Source of the DNA: an uncultured Burkholderiaceae bacterium
GTDB taxonomy: Bacteria > Pseudomonadota > Gammaproteobacteria > Burkholderiales > Burkholderiaceae
Length of the DNA stretch: 45,531 nucleotides
Direction: 5' to 3'
Assembly (NCBI GenBank): GCA_937871985.1
Contig: CALMPB010000037.1
Span: 1-45,531 of the forward strand
This document shows, piece after piece, positions 26,849-37,100 of the stretch; within the stretch, counting starts at the first letter, position 1, and every line of letters starts with the position of its first letter. The notes beneath the pieces were generated by a model that had not been told where the DNA came from, searched no databases, and saw only the letters and a list, made by a program, of their open reading frames with translations. Position numbers and translations under genes: made by a program.

Positions 26849-27618
26849 AAGCTGGCCGTCACCGACAGCACGGCGGCGGCGCTGCCGACATACCGGTCTT
26901 TCGTATTGGTATAGACGCTGCGCTTGGCATTGGTGTCCACATACGCCAGCTTGACGGTGAACCGCTTGTCGAACGTCTTGCTCAAGCCCAGCGACCAGTC
27001 GGCATACGAACCGTCATCCAGGTGACGCACCTTTTGGTAGCCCACATGGGCATCCAGGTTCAAATCCCAGACCCCGGTCGGGAAACTGCCCGACAAATCG
27101 TAGTATTGGCTGTTCCTGCTGTCCGGCACGCCGAACAGGTTGGTGAAGGCGTGCGAATACTTGAACTTGACCGGCCCGTAAGCCAGCCCCACGTAGCCTT
27201 CCGTGGTATTGGGGCTGGTATAGCCTTCGGGGTAGCTGCCGGGGTAGTAATACTGCAGCACGCCCACATCTACGCTCAGATCGCGCCATACCGTGTGCGT
27301 ATAGCCCGCATAAAAATCCATTTCGACCGGTGCGGACACGTCGGGGCTCGAATCGCCCAGCCAGCTTATGCTGGAATTCCAGTTGCCAATATAAAACCCG
27401 CTTGAATGCGCCAGGTCGAAGCCGCCTTGCACGGCGGGCTTGTTATTGGTTTGCATCAGGCCCCGGTAGCGGTATTGGCTGGCCAGCGACATATTCGCCG
27501 TAAAGGTGAAATCGGACGGCGCGGCGGACGGCTCGCTATTTTGCGCGCAGGCATTATGGGCGGCGGCGAACGCCAGCGCCGCAAACAGCGCAGTTTTGGG
27601 AAACAGGGATCGAACCAT
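26845..27618 (-). CDS. TorF-family putative porin
   Basis: 257 aa from the ATG at 27618, with AAGGAG about 8 nt upstream. Signal peptide about 1-25 (AAAHNACAQ). The mature protein begins FTFTANMSLASQYRYRGLMQ, the hallmark of the TIGR02001/TorF family. It then shows alternating aromatic beta strands (FYIGNWNSSISWL, EMDFYAGYTHTVW, YVGLAYGPVKFKYSH) ending in a terminal Phe, as expected for an outer-membrane barrel. The transported substrate is unknown in this family. The promoter must lie in the 260-bp gap that also follows arfB. Confidence 0.88.
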   Translation of the reverse strand: MVRSLFPKTALFAALAFAAAHNACAQNSEPSAAPSDFTFTANMSLASQYRYRGLMQTNNKPAVQGGFDLAHSSGFYIGNWNSSISWLGDSSPDVSAPVEMDFYAGYTHTVWRDLSVDVGVLQYYYPGSYPEGYTSPNTTEGYVGLAYGPVKFKYSHAFTNLFGVPDSRNSQYYDLSGSFPTGVWDLNLDAHVGYQKVRHLDDGSYADWSLGLSKTFDKRFTVKLAYVDTNAKRSVYTNTKDRYVGSAAAVLSVTASF

Positions 27619-27762
27619 GACATGCTCCTTGATTTGACGAAAGCGGAAACAAACCTTCGTTTTCAATAAAAGCAATATCCATGCCAGCTTCTTGTAAGTT
27701 GAGGAATACCCCTTGTTGCGCGTTCGGGCAAACAACCTGGCTGCGCCGCCGGTGCACGATTG

Positions 27763-27810
27763 CCGCCCTAATACGGGGCGGAAAATGCCGGATCGCCCCG
27801 AATCCGGGCG
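27763..27810 (-). terminator. Two GC hairpins downstream of arfB, possible terminator
   Basis: Stem CCGCCC/GGGCGG lies at 27763-27781, with a second, CGCCC/GGGCG, at 27794-27810. Both are within about 115 nt after the arfB stop. Neither is followed by a clear U run, so intrinsic termination is doubtful. Confidence 0.3.
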
Positions 27811-27878
27811 GCCTGCGCGAGTATGGAAATGCCGGCCGGGATTGGCGCGCCTGTCCGGATCAGGCGGTACGCGCCCGA

Positions 27879-28310
27879 TCAGTCGCCCTCGCCCACCCGG
27901 CCCCGCAAACGCTTCACCTGCCCCCTGGTGGCCTTGCCCTGCAGGCGCCGGCGTTTTGAAGCCAGGGTGGGGCGTGTGGGCTTGCGGTGCTTGGGCGGGA
28001 CGGCGACGCTGTCGACCAGGGCCTGCAGACGGGCGATGGCCTCCAGCTTGTTCTGCGGCTGGCTGCGGCTGCCCTGTGCCTTGATGATCACCGTGCCATC
28101 GGCCGAAATGCGCTGGTCGCGCAATGCCAGCAGTCGTTCTTTGACGGCTTCGGGCAAGGAGGAATCCGGAATCGAAAACCGCAAATGAACCGCGCTGGAA
28201 ACCTTGTTGACGTTCTGGCCCCCGCTGCCCTGGGCGCGAATGGCGGAGAACTCCATTTCGTCTTCGGGCACCGGATAGCGCGACGCGGAATACACAAACG
28301 CGGCGGTCAT
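27879..28310 (-). CDS. arfB: Alternative ribosome-rescue factor / peptidyl-tRNA hydrolase ArfB
   Basis: 143 aa from the ATG at 28310; a GTG at 28349 is possible but adds a segment not seen in the family. ArfB frees ribosomes stalled on mRNA without a stop codon by hydrolysing peptidyl-tRNA. The GGQ motif is at residues 30-32 in RAQGSGGQNVNKV. The basic C-terminal tail (KHRKPTRPTLASKRRRLQGK) is the part known to enter the empty mRNA channel. Length and layout match E. coli YaeJ (about 140 aa). It is divergent from kgtP. Confidence 0.95.
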   Translation of the reverse strand: MTAAFVYSASRYPVPEDEMEFSAIRAQGSGGQNVNKVSSAVHLRFSIPDSSLPEAVKERLLALRDQRISADGTVIIKAQGSRSQPQNKLEAIARLQALVDSVAVPPKHRKPTRPTLASKRRRLQGKATRGQVKRLRGRVGEGD

Positions 28311-28628
28311 TTCAGCCGCAAATCCGCGAATGAAAAATTGACCAAGCACTCAATATTCATATTTGTAAGTACCAATTACATAAAGAAAAAGGACGCGGAA
28401 TCCATCCCTGGCCGATTTCCTGCATCACAGAAAAGAGATTAAAATTCCCTCTGTTTTTCCACATCACGAACGTTCTGTAAGCCATACCGCTCCATCCGTA
28501 CCCTTGCGGTTTTCTTTGTACACCTAGTACCCCGGGCATTCCGTTCTACAGACCCAGTCCTTGTTCCGGCAGTCAGCAAGTGGCCACCGACCATAGGTTC
28601 CGTTCTCGCAATTCTAACGACTAAAACC
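28311..28628. other. Intergenic region between arfB and kgtP
   Basis: This is a gap of about 320 bp, AT-rich at its left end (28335-28480) and mixed to the right. It must hold divergent promoters for arfB and kgtP, but I find no convincing -35/-10 pair. No Shine-Dalgarno sequence precedes the kgtP ATG (the upstream bases read ACGACTAAAACC). No RNA gene was recognised. Confidence 0.5.
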
Positions 28629-29942
28629 ATGACTACTACCGCAATCTCCCCCGCCATACCCCATTACTCCGCGGAAGAAAAGCGCAAGCGCATTTTCGCC
28701 ATTGTCGCGGCGTCTTCGGGCAATCTGGTGGAATGGTTCGACTTTTACGTCTATGCCTTTTGCGCCATTTATTTTGCGCCGCTGTTCTTTCCCTCGGAAG
28801 ACCCCACGGTGCAACTGCTGAACACCGCCGGCGTCTTCGCCGCGGGCTTTCTCATGCGGCCCATCGGCGGCTGGCTTTTCGGGCGCATTGCCGACAAGCG
28901 CGGCCGCAAGACCTCGTTGGTGACCTCCGTAACCATGATGTGCCTGGGCTCGTTGGCCATTGCCGCCATGCCCACCTATTCCAGCATCGGCGCCTGGGCG
29001 CCGGCCCTGCTGCTGGTGGCCCGGCTGTTCCAGGGCCTGTCGGTGGGCGGCGAGTACGGCACCACGGCCGCCTACATGAGCGAAATCGCGCTGAAAGGCC
29101 AGCGCGGCTTTTTCGCCTCGTTCCAGTACGTGACCCTGATCGGCGGACAACTGCTGGCCGTCCTGGTCGTCGTCATTTTGCAGCAAGTGCTGGACAGCGA
29201 GCAGTTGCACGCCTGGGGCTGGCGCATTCCGTTCGTCGTGGGCGCCATCACCGCCGTCGTGGCGCTGTACCTGCGCCGCACGCTCAAAGAAACCACGACC
29301 GCCGACACCCGCGAAAACAAGGATGCCGGAACGCTGGGCGCAATATTCCGCCATCACAAAGCCGCGTTCTTCACCGTGCTGGGCTACACCGCCGGCGGGT
29401 CGCTGATTTTCTATACCTTCACCACCTACATGCAGAAATACCTGGTCAACTCGGCCGGCATGTCCATCAAGACCGCCAGCACCATCATGACCGTGTGCCT
29501 GTTCGTCTACATGTGCATCCAGCCTTTGTTCGGCGCGCTGTCCGACCGCATCAGCCGCCGCAACAGCATGCTGCTGTTCGGCGCCCTGGGCGCCATCTTC
29601 ACCGTGCCCATCATGAGCGGCCTGCACCACACCAGCAGCCCTGTCGTAGCCTTCATACTCATTACGGTCGCGCTGTGCATCGTAAGCCTCTACACATCCA
29701 TCAGCGGCATCGTCAAGTCCGAGATGTTCCCGCCCGAGGTCCGGGCGTTGGGCGTCGGCCTGGCCTATGCCATTGCCAATGCCTTGTTCGGCGGCACGGC
29801 GGAATACGCGGCGCTGGGCATGAAGGCGCTGGGCCACGAAACCGCGTTCTACTGGTATGTCACGGCCATGATGGTGCTGGCCTTCCTGGTAAGCCTGCGC
29901 CTGCCCAAGAAGGCCACCTACCTGAACGAAGACGGCGAATGA
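28629..29942 (+). CDS. kgtP: 2-oxoglutarate:H+ symporter KgtP (MFS, MHS family)
   Basis: 437 aa with 12 predicted membrane helices. It is very close to E. coli KgtP as I remember it: [16 protein letters not shown] near residue 30, [20 protein letters not shown] (the MFS loop 2-3 motif), [20 protein letters not shown], and [14 protein letters not shown]. The C-terminal ARALGVGL-type segment and [10 protein letters not shown] also match. It imports 2-oxoglutarate, and possibly related dicarboxylates, with protons. It ends 1 bp before the convergent azoR gene. Confidence 0.93.
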   Translation: MTTTAISPAIPHYSAEEKRKRIFAIVAASSGNLVEWFDFYVYAFCAIYFAPLFFPSEDPTVQLLNTAGVFAAGFLMRPIGGWLFGRIADKRGRKTSLVTSVTMMCLGSLAIAAMPTYSSIGAWAPALLLVARLFQGLSVGGEYGTTAAYMSEIALKGQRGFFASFQYVTLIGGQLLAVLVVVILQQVLDSEQLHAWGWRIPFVVGAITAVVALYLRRTLKETTTADTRENKDAGTLGAIFRHHKAAFFTVLGYTAGGSLIFYTFTTYMQKYLVNSAGMSIKTASTIMTVCLFVYMCIQPLFGALSDRISRRNSMLLFGALGAIFTVPIMSGLHHTSSPVVAFILITVALCIVSLYTSISGIVKSEMFPPEVRALGVGLAYAIANALFGGTAEYAALGMKALGHETAFYWYVTAMMVLAFLVSLRLPKKATYLNEDGE

Positions 29943-29943
29943 C

Positions 29944-30600
29944 TCAGGAAGCCAAGGCCCCCGCTTTGCGGCTGGGGGCTTTGGCCTCCGCGGCGATCAG
30001 GGCGGCCACTTCCGCATAGCCGTTCTGTATGCCCGCCTGCATGGCGGTCTCGCCCATCGAAATACCCTCGGCGCGCACGAAGCGTATGTCGGTGATCCCG
30101 AAAAAGCCGAACATGACCTTGAGAAAAGTCTCCTGGTGCTCTTTCGCCCGCCCCGCGTCCGTCGTGGAGTAGATGCTGCCGCGCCCCATGGCGGCGATGA
30201 CGGTCTTTCCCGCCGCCAGCCCCACCGACACCCCGTCCACGTACTTGAAGCTGCGGCCCGGCTGCGCCAGGCGGTCGATCCAGGCTTTGAGCTGGGTGGG
30301 AACCGTGAAGTTGTACAACGGGACGCCCATGATGATCACATCGGTTTCAAGAAACTGGGTCAGCAGCCGCTCGGACAGGGCGTTCTCGGCGCGCTGGCGT
30401 TCTGTGGGCTCGGCCTGCAGGCCGTACTTCACGCCCAGCGAATCGCTGTTGAAATGGCCCGGCGCATCGACGGCAAGATCCAGACGCTCGACCTGGGTGT
30501 TCGGATAAATTCCGCACCACTGCGCCACCAGTTCGGCGGAAAGACGGCGGGTAACGGAATTTTCGTTGCGGATGCTGGAATCGATATGCAGCAGTTTCAT
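29944..30600 (-). CDS. azoR: FMN-dependent NADH-azoreductase
   Basis: 218 aa from the ATG at 30600, which follows AGGGGACAG. The open frame continues far upstream antisense to purT, but that is chance. The protein begins MKLLHIDSSIRNENSVTRRL, the FMN-phosphate loop of AzoR. It continues with IIMGVPLYNFTVPTQLKAWID, the flavodoxin-like FMN site, and GVSVGLAAGKTVIAAMGRG. The enzyme reduces azo dyes and quinones with NADH; quinone detoxification is the probable natural role. It is convergent with kgtP and divergent from purT. Confidence 0.95.
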   Translation of the reverse strand: MKLLHIDSSIRNENSVTRRLSAELVAQWCGIYPNTQVERLDLAVDAPGHFNSDSLGVKYGLQAEPTERQRAENALSERLLTQFLETDVIIMGVPLYNFTVPTQLKAWIDRLAQPGRSFKYVDGVSVGLAAGKTVIAAMGRGSIYSTTDAGRAKEHQETFLKVMFGFFGITDIRFVRAEGISMGETAMQAGIQNGYAEVAALIAAEAKAPSRKAGALAS

Positions 30601-30801
30601 GGTTACTGTCCCCTTGCAGTTGTGCCTTGACGGCGCTTTTAGTATGGCTGCAATACTATAGTGAAAAAATCCGTGTGTCCAGGGCGCGCCGCGGGCCGGA
30701 ACCCGCTTTTCAAAAGACGTAAAATAGCGCGATTTCTCGGGTACAGAATCGCCTCTGGCCTTCCCACTCCATTTCGCCGCCGCACCCGGCAACGAGCTAG
30801 C

Positions 30802-32010
30802 ATGACCACTATCGGCACTCCCCTTTCTCCCTCCGCGACCCGAGTCATGCTGCTTGGCTCGGGCGAACTGGGCAAAGAAGTTCTTATCGCGCTGCAGCGC
30901 CTTGGCGTGGAAACCATAGCGGTCGACCGCTATGCCGACTCGCCGGGCCAGCAAATCGCCCATCATGCCCATACTGTGGTCATGAGCGATCCGGCGCAGC
31001 TCAAGGCCCTGATCCGCGCCGAAAAACCCGACCTGGTGGTTCCCGAAATCGAGGCCATCGCCACGCAGGCGCTCCAGGAACTCGAAAAGGCCGGCATTAC
31101 GCGCGTCATTCCAACCGCGCGCGCCGCCCGCCTGACCATGGATCGCGAAGGCATCCGCCGCCTGGCTGCCGAGACGCTCCAGCAACCCACCAGCCCCTAC
31201 GCATTCTGCGATTCGCGGGAAGAACTGCAGGCCGCCATCGACGGCGGCATCGGCTACCCGTGCGTGGTCAAGCCGGTCATGAGCAGCTCGGGCAAAGGCC
31301 AAAGCAAGATCGACGGGCCGGCCGACGTGCAGGCCGCGTGGGACTACGCCATGGCGGGCGGGCGCGTCAGCCTGAACCGCGTCATCGTCGAAGGCTTCAT
31401 CGACTTCGACTACGAAATCACCCTGCTTACCGTGCGCGCCCAGGGCGCCGACGGCCAGGTCGAAACGCATTTTTGCGAACCCATCGGCCATACGCAGCGC
31501 GCGGGCGACTACATCGAAAGCTGGCAGCCCCAGGCCATGAGCGCGCCCGCCCTGCAAAAAGCCCGTGAAGTCGCCAAAGCCATCACCGACGATCTCGGCG
31601 GATTGGGCGTCTTCGGCGTGGAGCTGTTCATCAAGGGCGACGAGGTCTGGTTCAGCGAGGTCAGCCCGCGTCCGCACGACACCGGCATGGTCACCATGAT
31701 CAGCCAGTGGCAAAGCGAATTCGAGCTGCATGCCCGCGCCATCCTGGGCCTGCCGGTGGACACCTCGCTGCGCAGTCCCGGAGCCAGCGCCGTCATCTAC
31801 GGCGGGGTGGATGCGCGCGGCATCGTTTTCGACGGCGTCGATGAAGCCTTGCGGATTCCCCAGACCGAATTGCGGCTGTTCGGCAAGCCCGAAAGCTTCA
31901 CCAACCGCCGCATGGGCGTGGCGCTGGCCTACGACAAGAATGTGGACACCGCGCTGAGCCTGGCCAACCGGGCCGCGCAATGCGTCAAGCCCAGGCGGGC
32001 CGCCGATTAG
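30802..32010 (+). CDS. purT: Formate-dependent phosphoribosylglycinamide formyltransferase PurT
   Basis: 402 aa from the ATG at 30802; the earlier frame to 30661 has no family match. PurT makes formyl-GAR from GAR, formate and ATP in purine synthesis, as an alternative to folate-dependent PurN. The N-terminal [12 protein letters not shown] is the pre-ATP-grasp motif. ATP-grasp residues appear in [17 protein letters not shown] and [28 protein letters not shown]. The C-terminus includes [10 protein letters not shown]. The stop codon forms one arm of a short hairpin with the stop of the convergent kinase gene. Confidence 0.97.
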   Translation: MTTIGTPLSPSATRVMLLGSGELGKEVLIALQRLGVETIAVDRYADSPGQQIAHHAHTVVMSDPAQLKALIRAEKPDLVVPEIEAIATQALQELEKAGITRVIPTARAARLTMDREGIRRLAAETLQQPTSPYAFCDSREELQAAIDGGIGYPCVVKPVMSSSGKGQSKIDGPADVQAAWDYAMAGGRVSLNRVIVEGFIDFDYEITLLTVRAQGADGQVETHFCEPIGHTQRAGDYIESWQPQAMSAPALQKAREVAKAITDDLGGLGVFGVELFIKGDEVWFSEVSPRPHDTGMVTMISQWQSEFELHARAILGLPVDTSLRSPGASAVIYGGVDARGIVFDGVDEALRIPQTELRLFGKPESFTNRRMGVALAYDKNVDTALSLANRAAQCVKPRRAAD

Positions 32011-32029
32011 GGCCCGTCAACAGGCCCTA
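32008..32029. other. Hairpin spanning the stop codons of purT and the kinase
   Basis: Perfect 7-bp arms TAGGGCC and GGCCCTA with an 8-nt loop. The left arm starts with the purT TAG and the right arm ends with the TAG of the opposite-strand kinase. There is no U run on either side, so if it terminates transcription it does so weakly. Confidence 0.4.
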
Positions 32030-33415
32030 GCCGAGGCCTTCGGCGGGCGACGCCACGCTGAAACCTATCGTCGTCATCCCGCCGGAGCAAAACGCGAAAA
32101 CATCGCCGCCATGCATGGCGGCAACCGCCTTGACAATGGCCAGGCCCAGGCCGTGCCCCTGGCGCGGGCCGTTGTAGCGCGCCACGTCGACGCGGTAAAA
32201 ACGGTCGAAGAGGCGCGGCAGATGGGTTTCCTCTATCGGCTCGCCGGGATTGGACACGCCGATGCGCACCGATGTCGGATGCTGTTCGATGACTACCCGA
32301 ATCTGCGCCCCTGGCCGGGAATGCTCGATGGCGTTCTGCAAAAGATTGGCCACCGCCCTGCGAAACAGCGACTTCTCGATCATCGCCTCGGCAACGGTAT
32401 CGCCGTCTATCTGGATGCTTTCCTGGGTTTCGTCCAGAATGGGCTCCAGGAATTCGATGGTCTTGCTCACCTCCTTGGCCACCGAACTGCGCACCCGACC
32501 CGTCGCCGCTTCGCCCTGGTCCGCCCGGGCAAGGAACAGCATATCGTTGACGATGGAACGCAGGCGCTCGAACTCCTCCAGGTTGGACTGCAGGACTTCC
32601 TGGAACTCCTCGGCCGTGCGCCGGCGCGACAGCACCACCTGCGTCTCGCCGATCAGGTTGGTAAGCGGCGTGCGCAGTTCATGCGCGACGTCGGCGTTGA
32701 AGGCCTCGAGCTGCTTATAAGCGGTTTCCAGTCGGCTCAGCGCGCCGTTGAACGCCACGGCCAGATCGTCCAGCTCTTCCGGCAGCGATTCGTTTTGCAG
32801 CCGCTGGGACAGCGTTCTGGCGCCAAGCGTCTGCGCCTCGGCCGACATTTTCTGCAAAGGCCGCAGGCCCACCCGCGCGATGCAATAACCCAGGATCACG
32901 ACCAGCAGCACGGCGCTCAGCGACAGCACCAGCAGCGCCGTGAGAAATGCGTGCAAGGTGTGCACATACGGCATGGAATCCATGGCCACGGTCAGTTGAA
33001 TGGCCGGCCTGTCTTGATAGGCGGCGATCGTCCGGGTCAAGGTGAACAAGGGGAAGGGCCGGCCCGGAAGAACCAGGACGCCTATCGGGCTGTCCGGCAC
33101 CAGGCGGGACTCGACTTCGGCCAGGTTCTCGCCGTAGCGATAGCGCGGGTCGCTGCTGTTCGCCCAGAAGAACAGGCTGCCGCTGGACTGCATGAGGGTG
33201 TCCATCTTGGCCTGCGCGTGCTCCCAGCGCTCGGCCGTGCCGCCGCGCTTGATCATGTACTCCATGTCCTGGTAGGCGTTTTGCAATTCCTCCTGCTGGT
33301 GCCGCGCCAGTTCGCGGCTCAGCACCCCGTACAAGGCCGCGCCGATCACGCCGAACACCATCAGGGTAGTCACGGCGAACATCGCCACCAGCCGCAGGGT
33401 GATGGAGCGCTTCAT
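32027..33415 (-). CDS. Heavy-metal-type sensor histidine kinase
   Basis: 462 aa membrane kinase. Helices about 9-31 and 157-179 flank a periplasmic sensor of about 125 residues. HAMP follows, then the H-box VAHELRTPLTNL with His245, N-box NLLQNAIEHS, G1 GVSNPG and G2 GHGLGLAIVK. Overall layout and the LRPLQKMSAEAQTLGARTLSQRL stretch match the CusS/CopS/IrlS family that senses metals, though this kinase follows a multidrug-type pump. Its ATG overlaps the regulator's stop (ATGA), so the two are made together. It is the last gene of the five-gene operon. Confidence 0.93.
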   Translation of the reverse strand: MKRSITLRLVAMFAVTTLMVFGVIGAALYGVLSRELARHQQEELQNAYQDMEYMIKRGGTAERWEHAQAKMDTLMQSSGSLFFWANSSDPRYRYGENLAEVESRLVPDSPIGVLVLPGRPFPLFTLTRTIAAYQDRPAIQLTVAMDSMPYVHTLHAFLTALLVLSLSAVLLVVILGYCIARVGLRPLQKMSAEAQTLGARTLSQRLQNESLPEELDDLAVAFNGALSRLETAYKQLEAFNADVAHELRTPLTNLIGETQVVLSRRRTAEEFQEVLQSNLEEFERLRSIVNDMLFLARADQGEAATGRVRSSVAKEVSKTIEFLEPILDETQESIQIDGDTVAEAMIEKSLFRRAVANLLQNAIEHSRPGAQIRVVIEQHPTSVRIGVSNPGEPIEETHLPRLFDRFYRVDVARYNGPRQGHGLGLAIVKAVAAMHGGDVFAFCSGGMTTIGFSVASPAEGLG

Positions 33416-34098
33416 GGCGCCGCCTCGTCCTCGCGCAGCTCCAGCACATAGCCCATGCCGCGTATGGTGTGCAGCAGGCGCGGGCTGAAGGGAGCATCCA
33501 TTTTCGCCCGCAGGCGCTTGATCGCAACCTCGACCACATTGGTGTTGCTGTCGAAATTCATGTCCCAGACCAGTTCGGCGATGGCCGTCTTGGTGAGTAT
33601 CTCGCCCTGGCGCCGGGCCAGCACCGCCAGCAGCGCGAATTCCTTGGCGGTAAGATCCAGCCGCGTCTGTCCCCGGTAGGCCTTGCGGCTGATCAGATCC
33701 AGGTGCAGGTCGCCGATGCGCACGTGCAGGGACTCCTGAGCGCGCCCGCGCCGGTTCAGGGCCTGCAGCCGGGCCAGCAACTCCAGGAAGGAGAACGGCT
33801 TGACGAGGTAATCGTCGGCGCCTTCGTGCAGCCCTTTGACGCGGTCTTCGATGCGATCCCTGGCCGTGAGCATGATGACCGGCGTTTGCCGGACGGCGCG
33901 CAGCGCGCGCAGCACCGCAAAGCCGTCCTGCCCCGGAAGCATGGCGTCCAGCACGATGATGTCGTAGTCGTGCTGCAGGGCCATGTGCTGGCCGTCGATG
34001 CCGTCGTGCGCGACGTCCACCGTGCAGCCTTGCTCCGTCAGCCCCTTGCGCAGGTAGTCGGCGGTCTTGGGTTCATCTTCGACGATCAGGATTTTCAT
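33412..34098 (-). CDS. OmpR/CusR-family response regulator
   Basis: 228 aa from the ATG at 34098 (MKILIVEDEPKTADYLRKGL). A GTG three codons upstream at 34107 has a better-placed GGAG (8 nt) and could be the real start. Receiver domain about 1-115, with phospho-acceptor Asp51 in LDAMLPGQDG and Lys100 in YLVKPF. Winged-helix DNA-binding domain about 125-228, ending RGMGYVLEL. It probably controls the efflux operon in which it lies, through the direct repeat found at 40180-40198. Confidence 0.95.
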   Translation of the reverse strand: MKILIVEDEPKTADYLRKGLTEQGCTVDVAHDGIDGQHMALQHDYDIIVLDAMLPGQDGFAVLRALRAVRQTPVIMLTARDRIEDRVKGLHEGADDYLVKPFSFLELLARLQALNRRGRAQESLHVRIGDLHLDLISRKAYRGQTRLDLTAKEFALLAVLARRQGEILTKTAIAELVWDMNFDSNTNVVEVAIKRLRAKMDAPFSPRLLHTIRGMGYVLELREDEAAP

Positions 34099-34120
34099 GG
34101 GGAACACCGTAAAGACTCCC

Positions 34121-37100
34121 TCATAGTTTAATGGATCGCGAAGCGGCGCCGGACGCCGCCGACGGACGCGCGGCGTTGCGCGCCTTTCTGGATTTTCGCA
34201 GGGCGCGGGCCTTCTTGCGGCGCATATACCAATAGTGCGCTCGATCCAGATACAGATAGATGACGGGAGTCGTGAACAGGGTCAGCGCCTGCGACAACAG
34301 CAAGCCGCCCACCATGGCGAACCCCAGGGGCCGGCGCAATTCGGAGCCGGCGCCATGGCTCAGCATCAGCGGCAGCCCGCTCAGCAAGGCGCACATGGTG
34401 GTCATCATGATGGGACGGAATCGCAGCAGGCAGGCCTGGTAGATGGCCTCTTTGGGAGACAGGCCGTCCTTGCGCTCGGCGCTCAGGGCGAAGTCGATCA
34501 TCATGATGCCGTTCTTCTTGACGATGCCGATGAGCAGGATGATGCCGATCAGCGCGATGACGCTCAAATCGTAGCCGTTGACCATCAGGATGAGCAACGC
34601 GCCCACGCCCGCCGAGGGCAGCGTCGACAGGATGGTGAGGGGATGGATATAGCTTTCGTACAGCAGGCCCAGCACGATGTAGACCGCGACGAGGGCCGCC
34701 GTGATCAGGTAGGGCTGCGTCGCCAGCGATTCGCCGAAAGCCTTGGCCGTTCCCTGGAACGAGCCGCTCAGGGCCTGCGGCACGCCCATTGCCGCCTGAG
34801 CCTTCTGGATAGCGGTCACGGCCTGCCCCAGCGCCACGCCCGGAGCCAGGTTGAACGAAAGCGTCACGGCCGGGAACTGGCCCTGATGGCTGATGGAAAG
34901 ATAGCCCGTCTTGTCGGTGTCGATGGAGACGAAGGTCGACAGAGGCACCTGCTGGCCGGTCAGCGGCGATGTAATGTACAGCTTCTTGAACAGGTCGGGA
35001 TCCTTTTGAAAGCGCGGCGCGACTTCCAGCACGACGTTGTAGCTGTTGATCTGGGTGAAGTACTGCGCAACCTGGCGCTGGCCGATGGCGTCGTAGATCG
35101 TCGAATCGATGAGGGCCGGCGATATGCCGAAGCTGGACGCCCTCGCGCGGTCGATGGTCAGGTGCACCGTCGCCGCCTGGTTCTGCTGATCGGAAGCCAG
35201 GTCGGTCAGCTCGGGCAGCTTGCGAAAGCGCTCCAGCAACTTGGGCGCCCAGGTATTCAGCTCGGACAGATCCGCATCCGTGACGGTGTATTGATACTGG
35301 GTGCGCGCCAGCCGGCCGCCCACGTTGATGTCCTGCCCGGCCTGCAGGAACAGCTTGATGCCTTCGACCTTGGCCAGCTCGGGCCGCAGCCGTGTGATGA
35401 TCTCGTCGGCGCTGGCCGTGCGCCCCTCCGACTTGGGCTTCAGGCTGATGAAGAACCGGCCGGTGTTGAACGTGGTGTCGCCGCTGTTCATGCCGAACTG
35501 GATCACGTCGGGATCCTTGCGCACGACGTCCGCCAGCCCCATCATGCGCCGGTTCATGGCCGCGAACGACGAGTCCTGGGCCGTTTCGGCGAATCCGAAG
35601 ATGAAACCCGTGTCCTGCTGCGGGAAAAAGCCTTTGGGAATATAGATGAACAGGATTACCGTGGCGAGCAGAGTGAACAGGAAGCTGCACAAGGTAATGA
35701 ACTGGTGGCGCAAGACCAGATTCAATCCGCGCCGGTAACCATTGAGCAGGGCGTCGAACCCTCGTTCAAAAAAACGGTATATGCGCCCATGATGCTGGCC
35801 CTGGTATTCCTTGAGGAACCGCGAGCAAAGCATGGGCGTCAGGGTCAGCGAGACCAGCACCGACACGACGATCGTCAACGTCACGGTGATGGCGAACTCG
35901 CGAAACAGCCGGCCGACGATCCCCCCCATGAGCAGCAACGGGATGAAAACCGCGATCAACGAAATCGAGATCGAAATAATGGTGGGGCCGATTTCCCGCG
36001 CGCCCACCAGAGCCGCTTCCATCGGCCTCATCCCATCCTCGACATGGCGGTAAATGTTCTCGAGCATGACGATGGCGTCGTCCACCACGAAGCCCACCGC
36101 AATGGTCAAGGCCATCAGCGACAGATTGTCCAGGCTGAAATTCAGCAGGTACATCACGGCGGCCGTGCCGAGCAGCGAGAGCGGAATCGTCGCGCTGGGA
36201 ATCAAGGTGGCGGGCACGCTGCGCAGGAACACGAAGATCATGCCCACGACCAGCAATATCGAAAGCACCAGCGTCATTTCCACTTCTTCCACCGACGCGC
36301 GGATGTTCTGGGTCCGGTCTATCAAGGTGCTGACATGCACGGTGGGCGGAATCGACGCCAGCAAATGCGGCAACTGCGCCTGGATGCGATGCACGGTATC
36401 GATGACGTTGGCGCCCGGCTGCTTGGTGATGCCGACGATCAGCGAGCGGCCGTCGATGGCGGCGTCGCCCGGATGCGCGCCCTTGCCGGCGAACGCCCAG
36501 GCGGCCTGCTTGAGATCTTCGGGGCCCGGCACCGCGATGCCGACATCGCGGACCCGTATGGGCGCTCCATTCCGGTAGGCCAGGACGACGTCGTTCCAGG
36601 GCGCGGCTTTCAGCAACTGGTCGTTGGTGTAGACGGTGAAGCTTTGCCTGTCGCCGTCTATGGTGCCCTTGGGCTGGTTGACCGTAGCATTGGCGATGAC
36701 GCCGCGTATATCCTCCAGGCTGAGGCCGAGCGCCGCCAGTTTGTCGGGGTCGACCTGGATGCGCACCGCCGGCTTTTGCTGGCCGAAAATCTTCACCAGC
36801 CCCACTCCTTCGATTTGCGAAATCTGCTGGGCCAGGAAGTTGTCGGTGTAGTCGTTGACCTCGATCAGCGGCAGCGCATCGGACTGCACCGAAAGAATGA
36901 GGATGGAGGTGTCGGCCGGATTGATTTTCCGGAAGGTGGGCGGACTCGGCAGGTTCGACGGCAGTTGCCCCGTTGCCGCGTTGATGGCCGCCTGCACGTC
37001 CAGCGCCGCGGCATCGATGTCGCGGCTCAGGTCGAACTGCAGCGTGATCTGGGTATTTCCCAGCGCGCTGACCGAGGTCATCTGCGTCATGCCGGAGATC

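Noticed and set aside
27619..27878. Possible small RNA or tRNA between the porin and arfB genes
   Set aside because: Only two GC hairpins are visible; there is no cloverleaf, promoter pair or U-run terminator.
29944..31980. 678-aa minus-strand frame apparently fusing an upstream domain to azoR
   Set aside because: Only the last 218 residues (from the ATG at 30600) are AzoR; the rest is antisense to purT.
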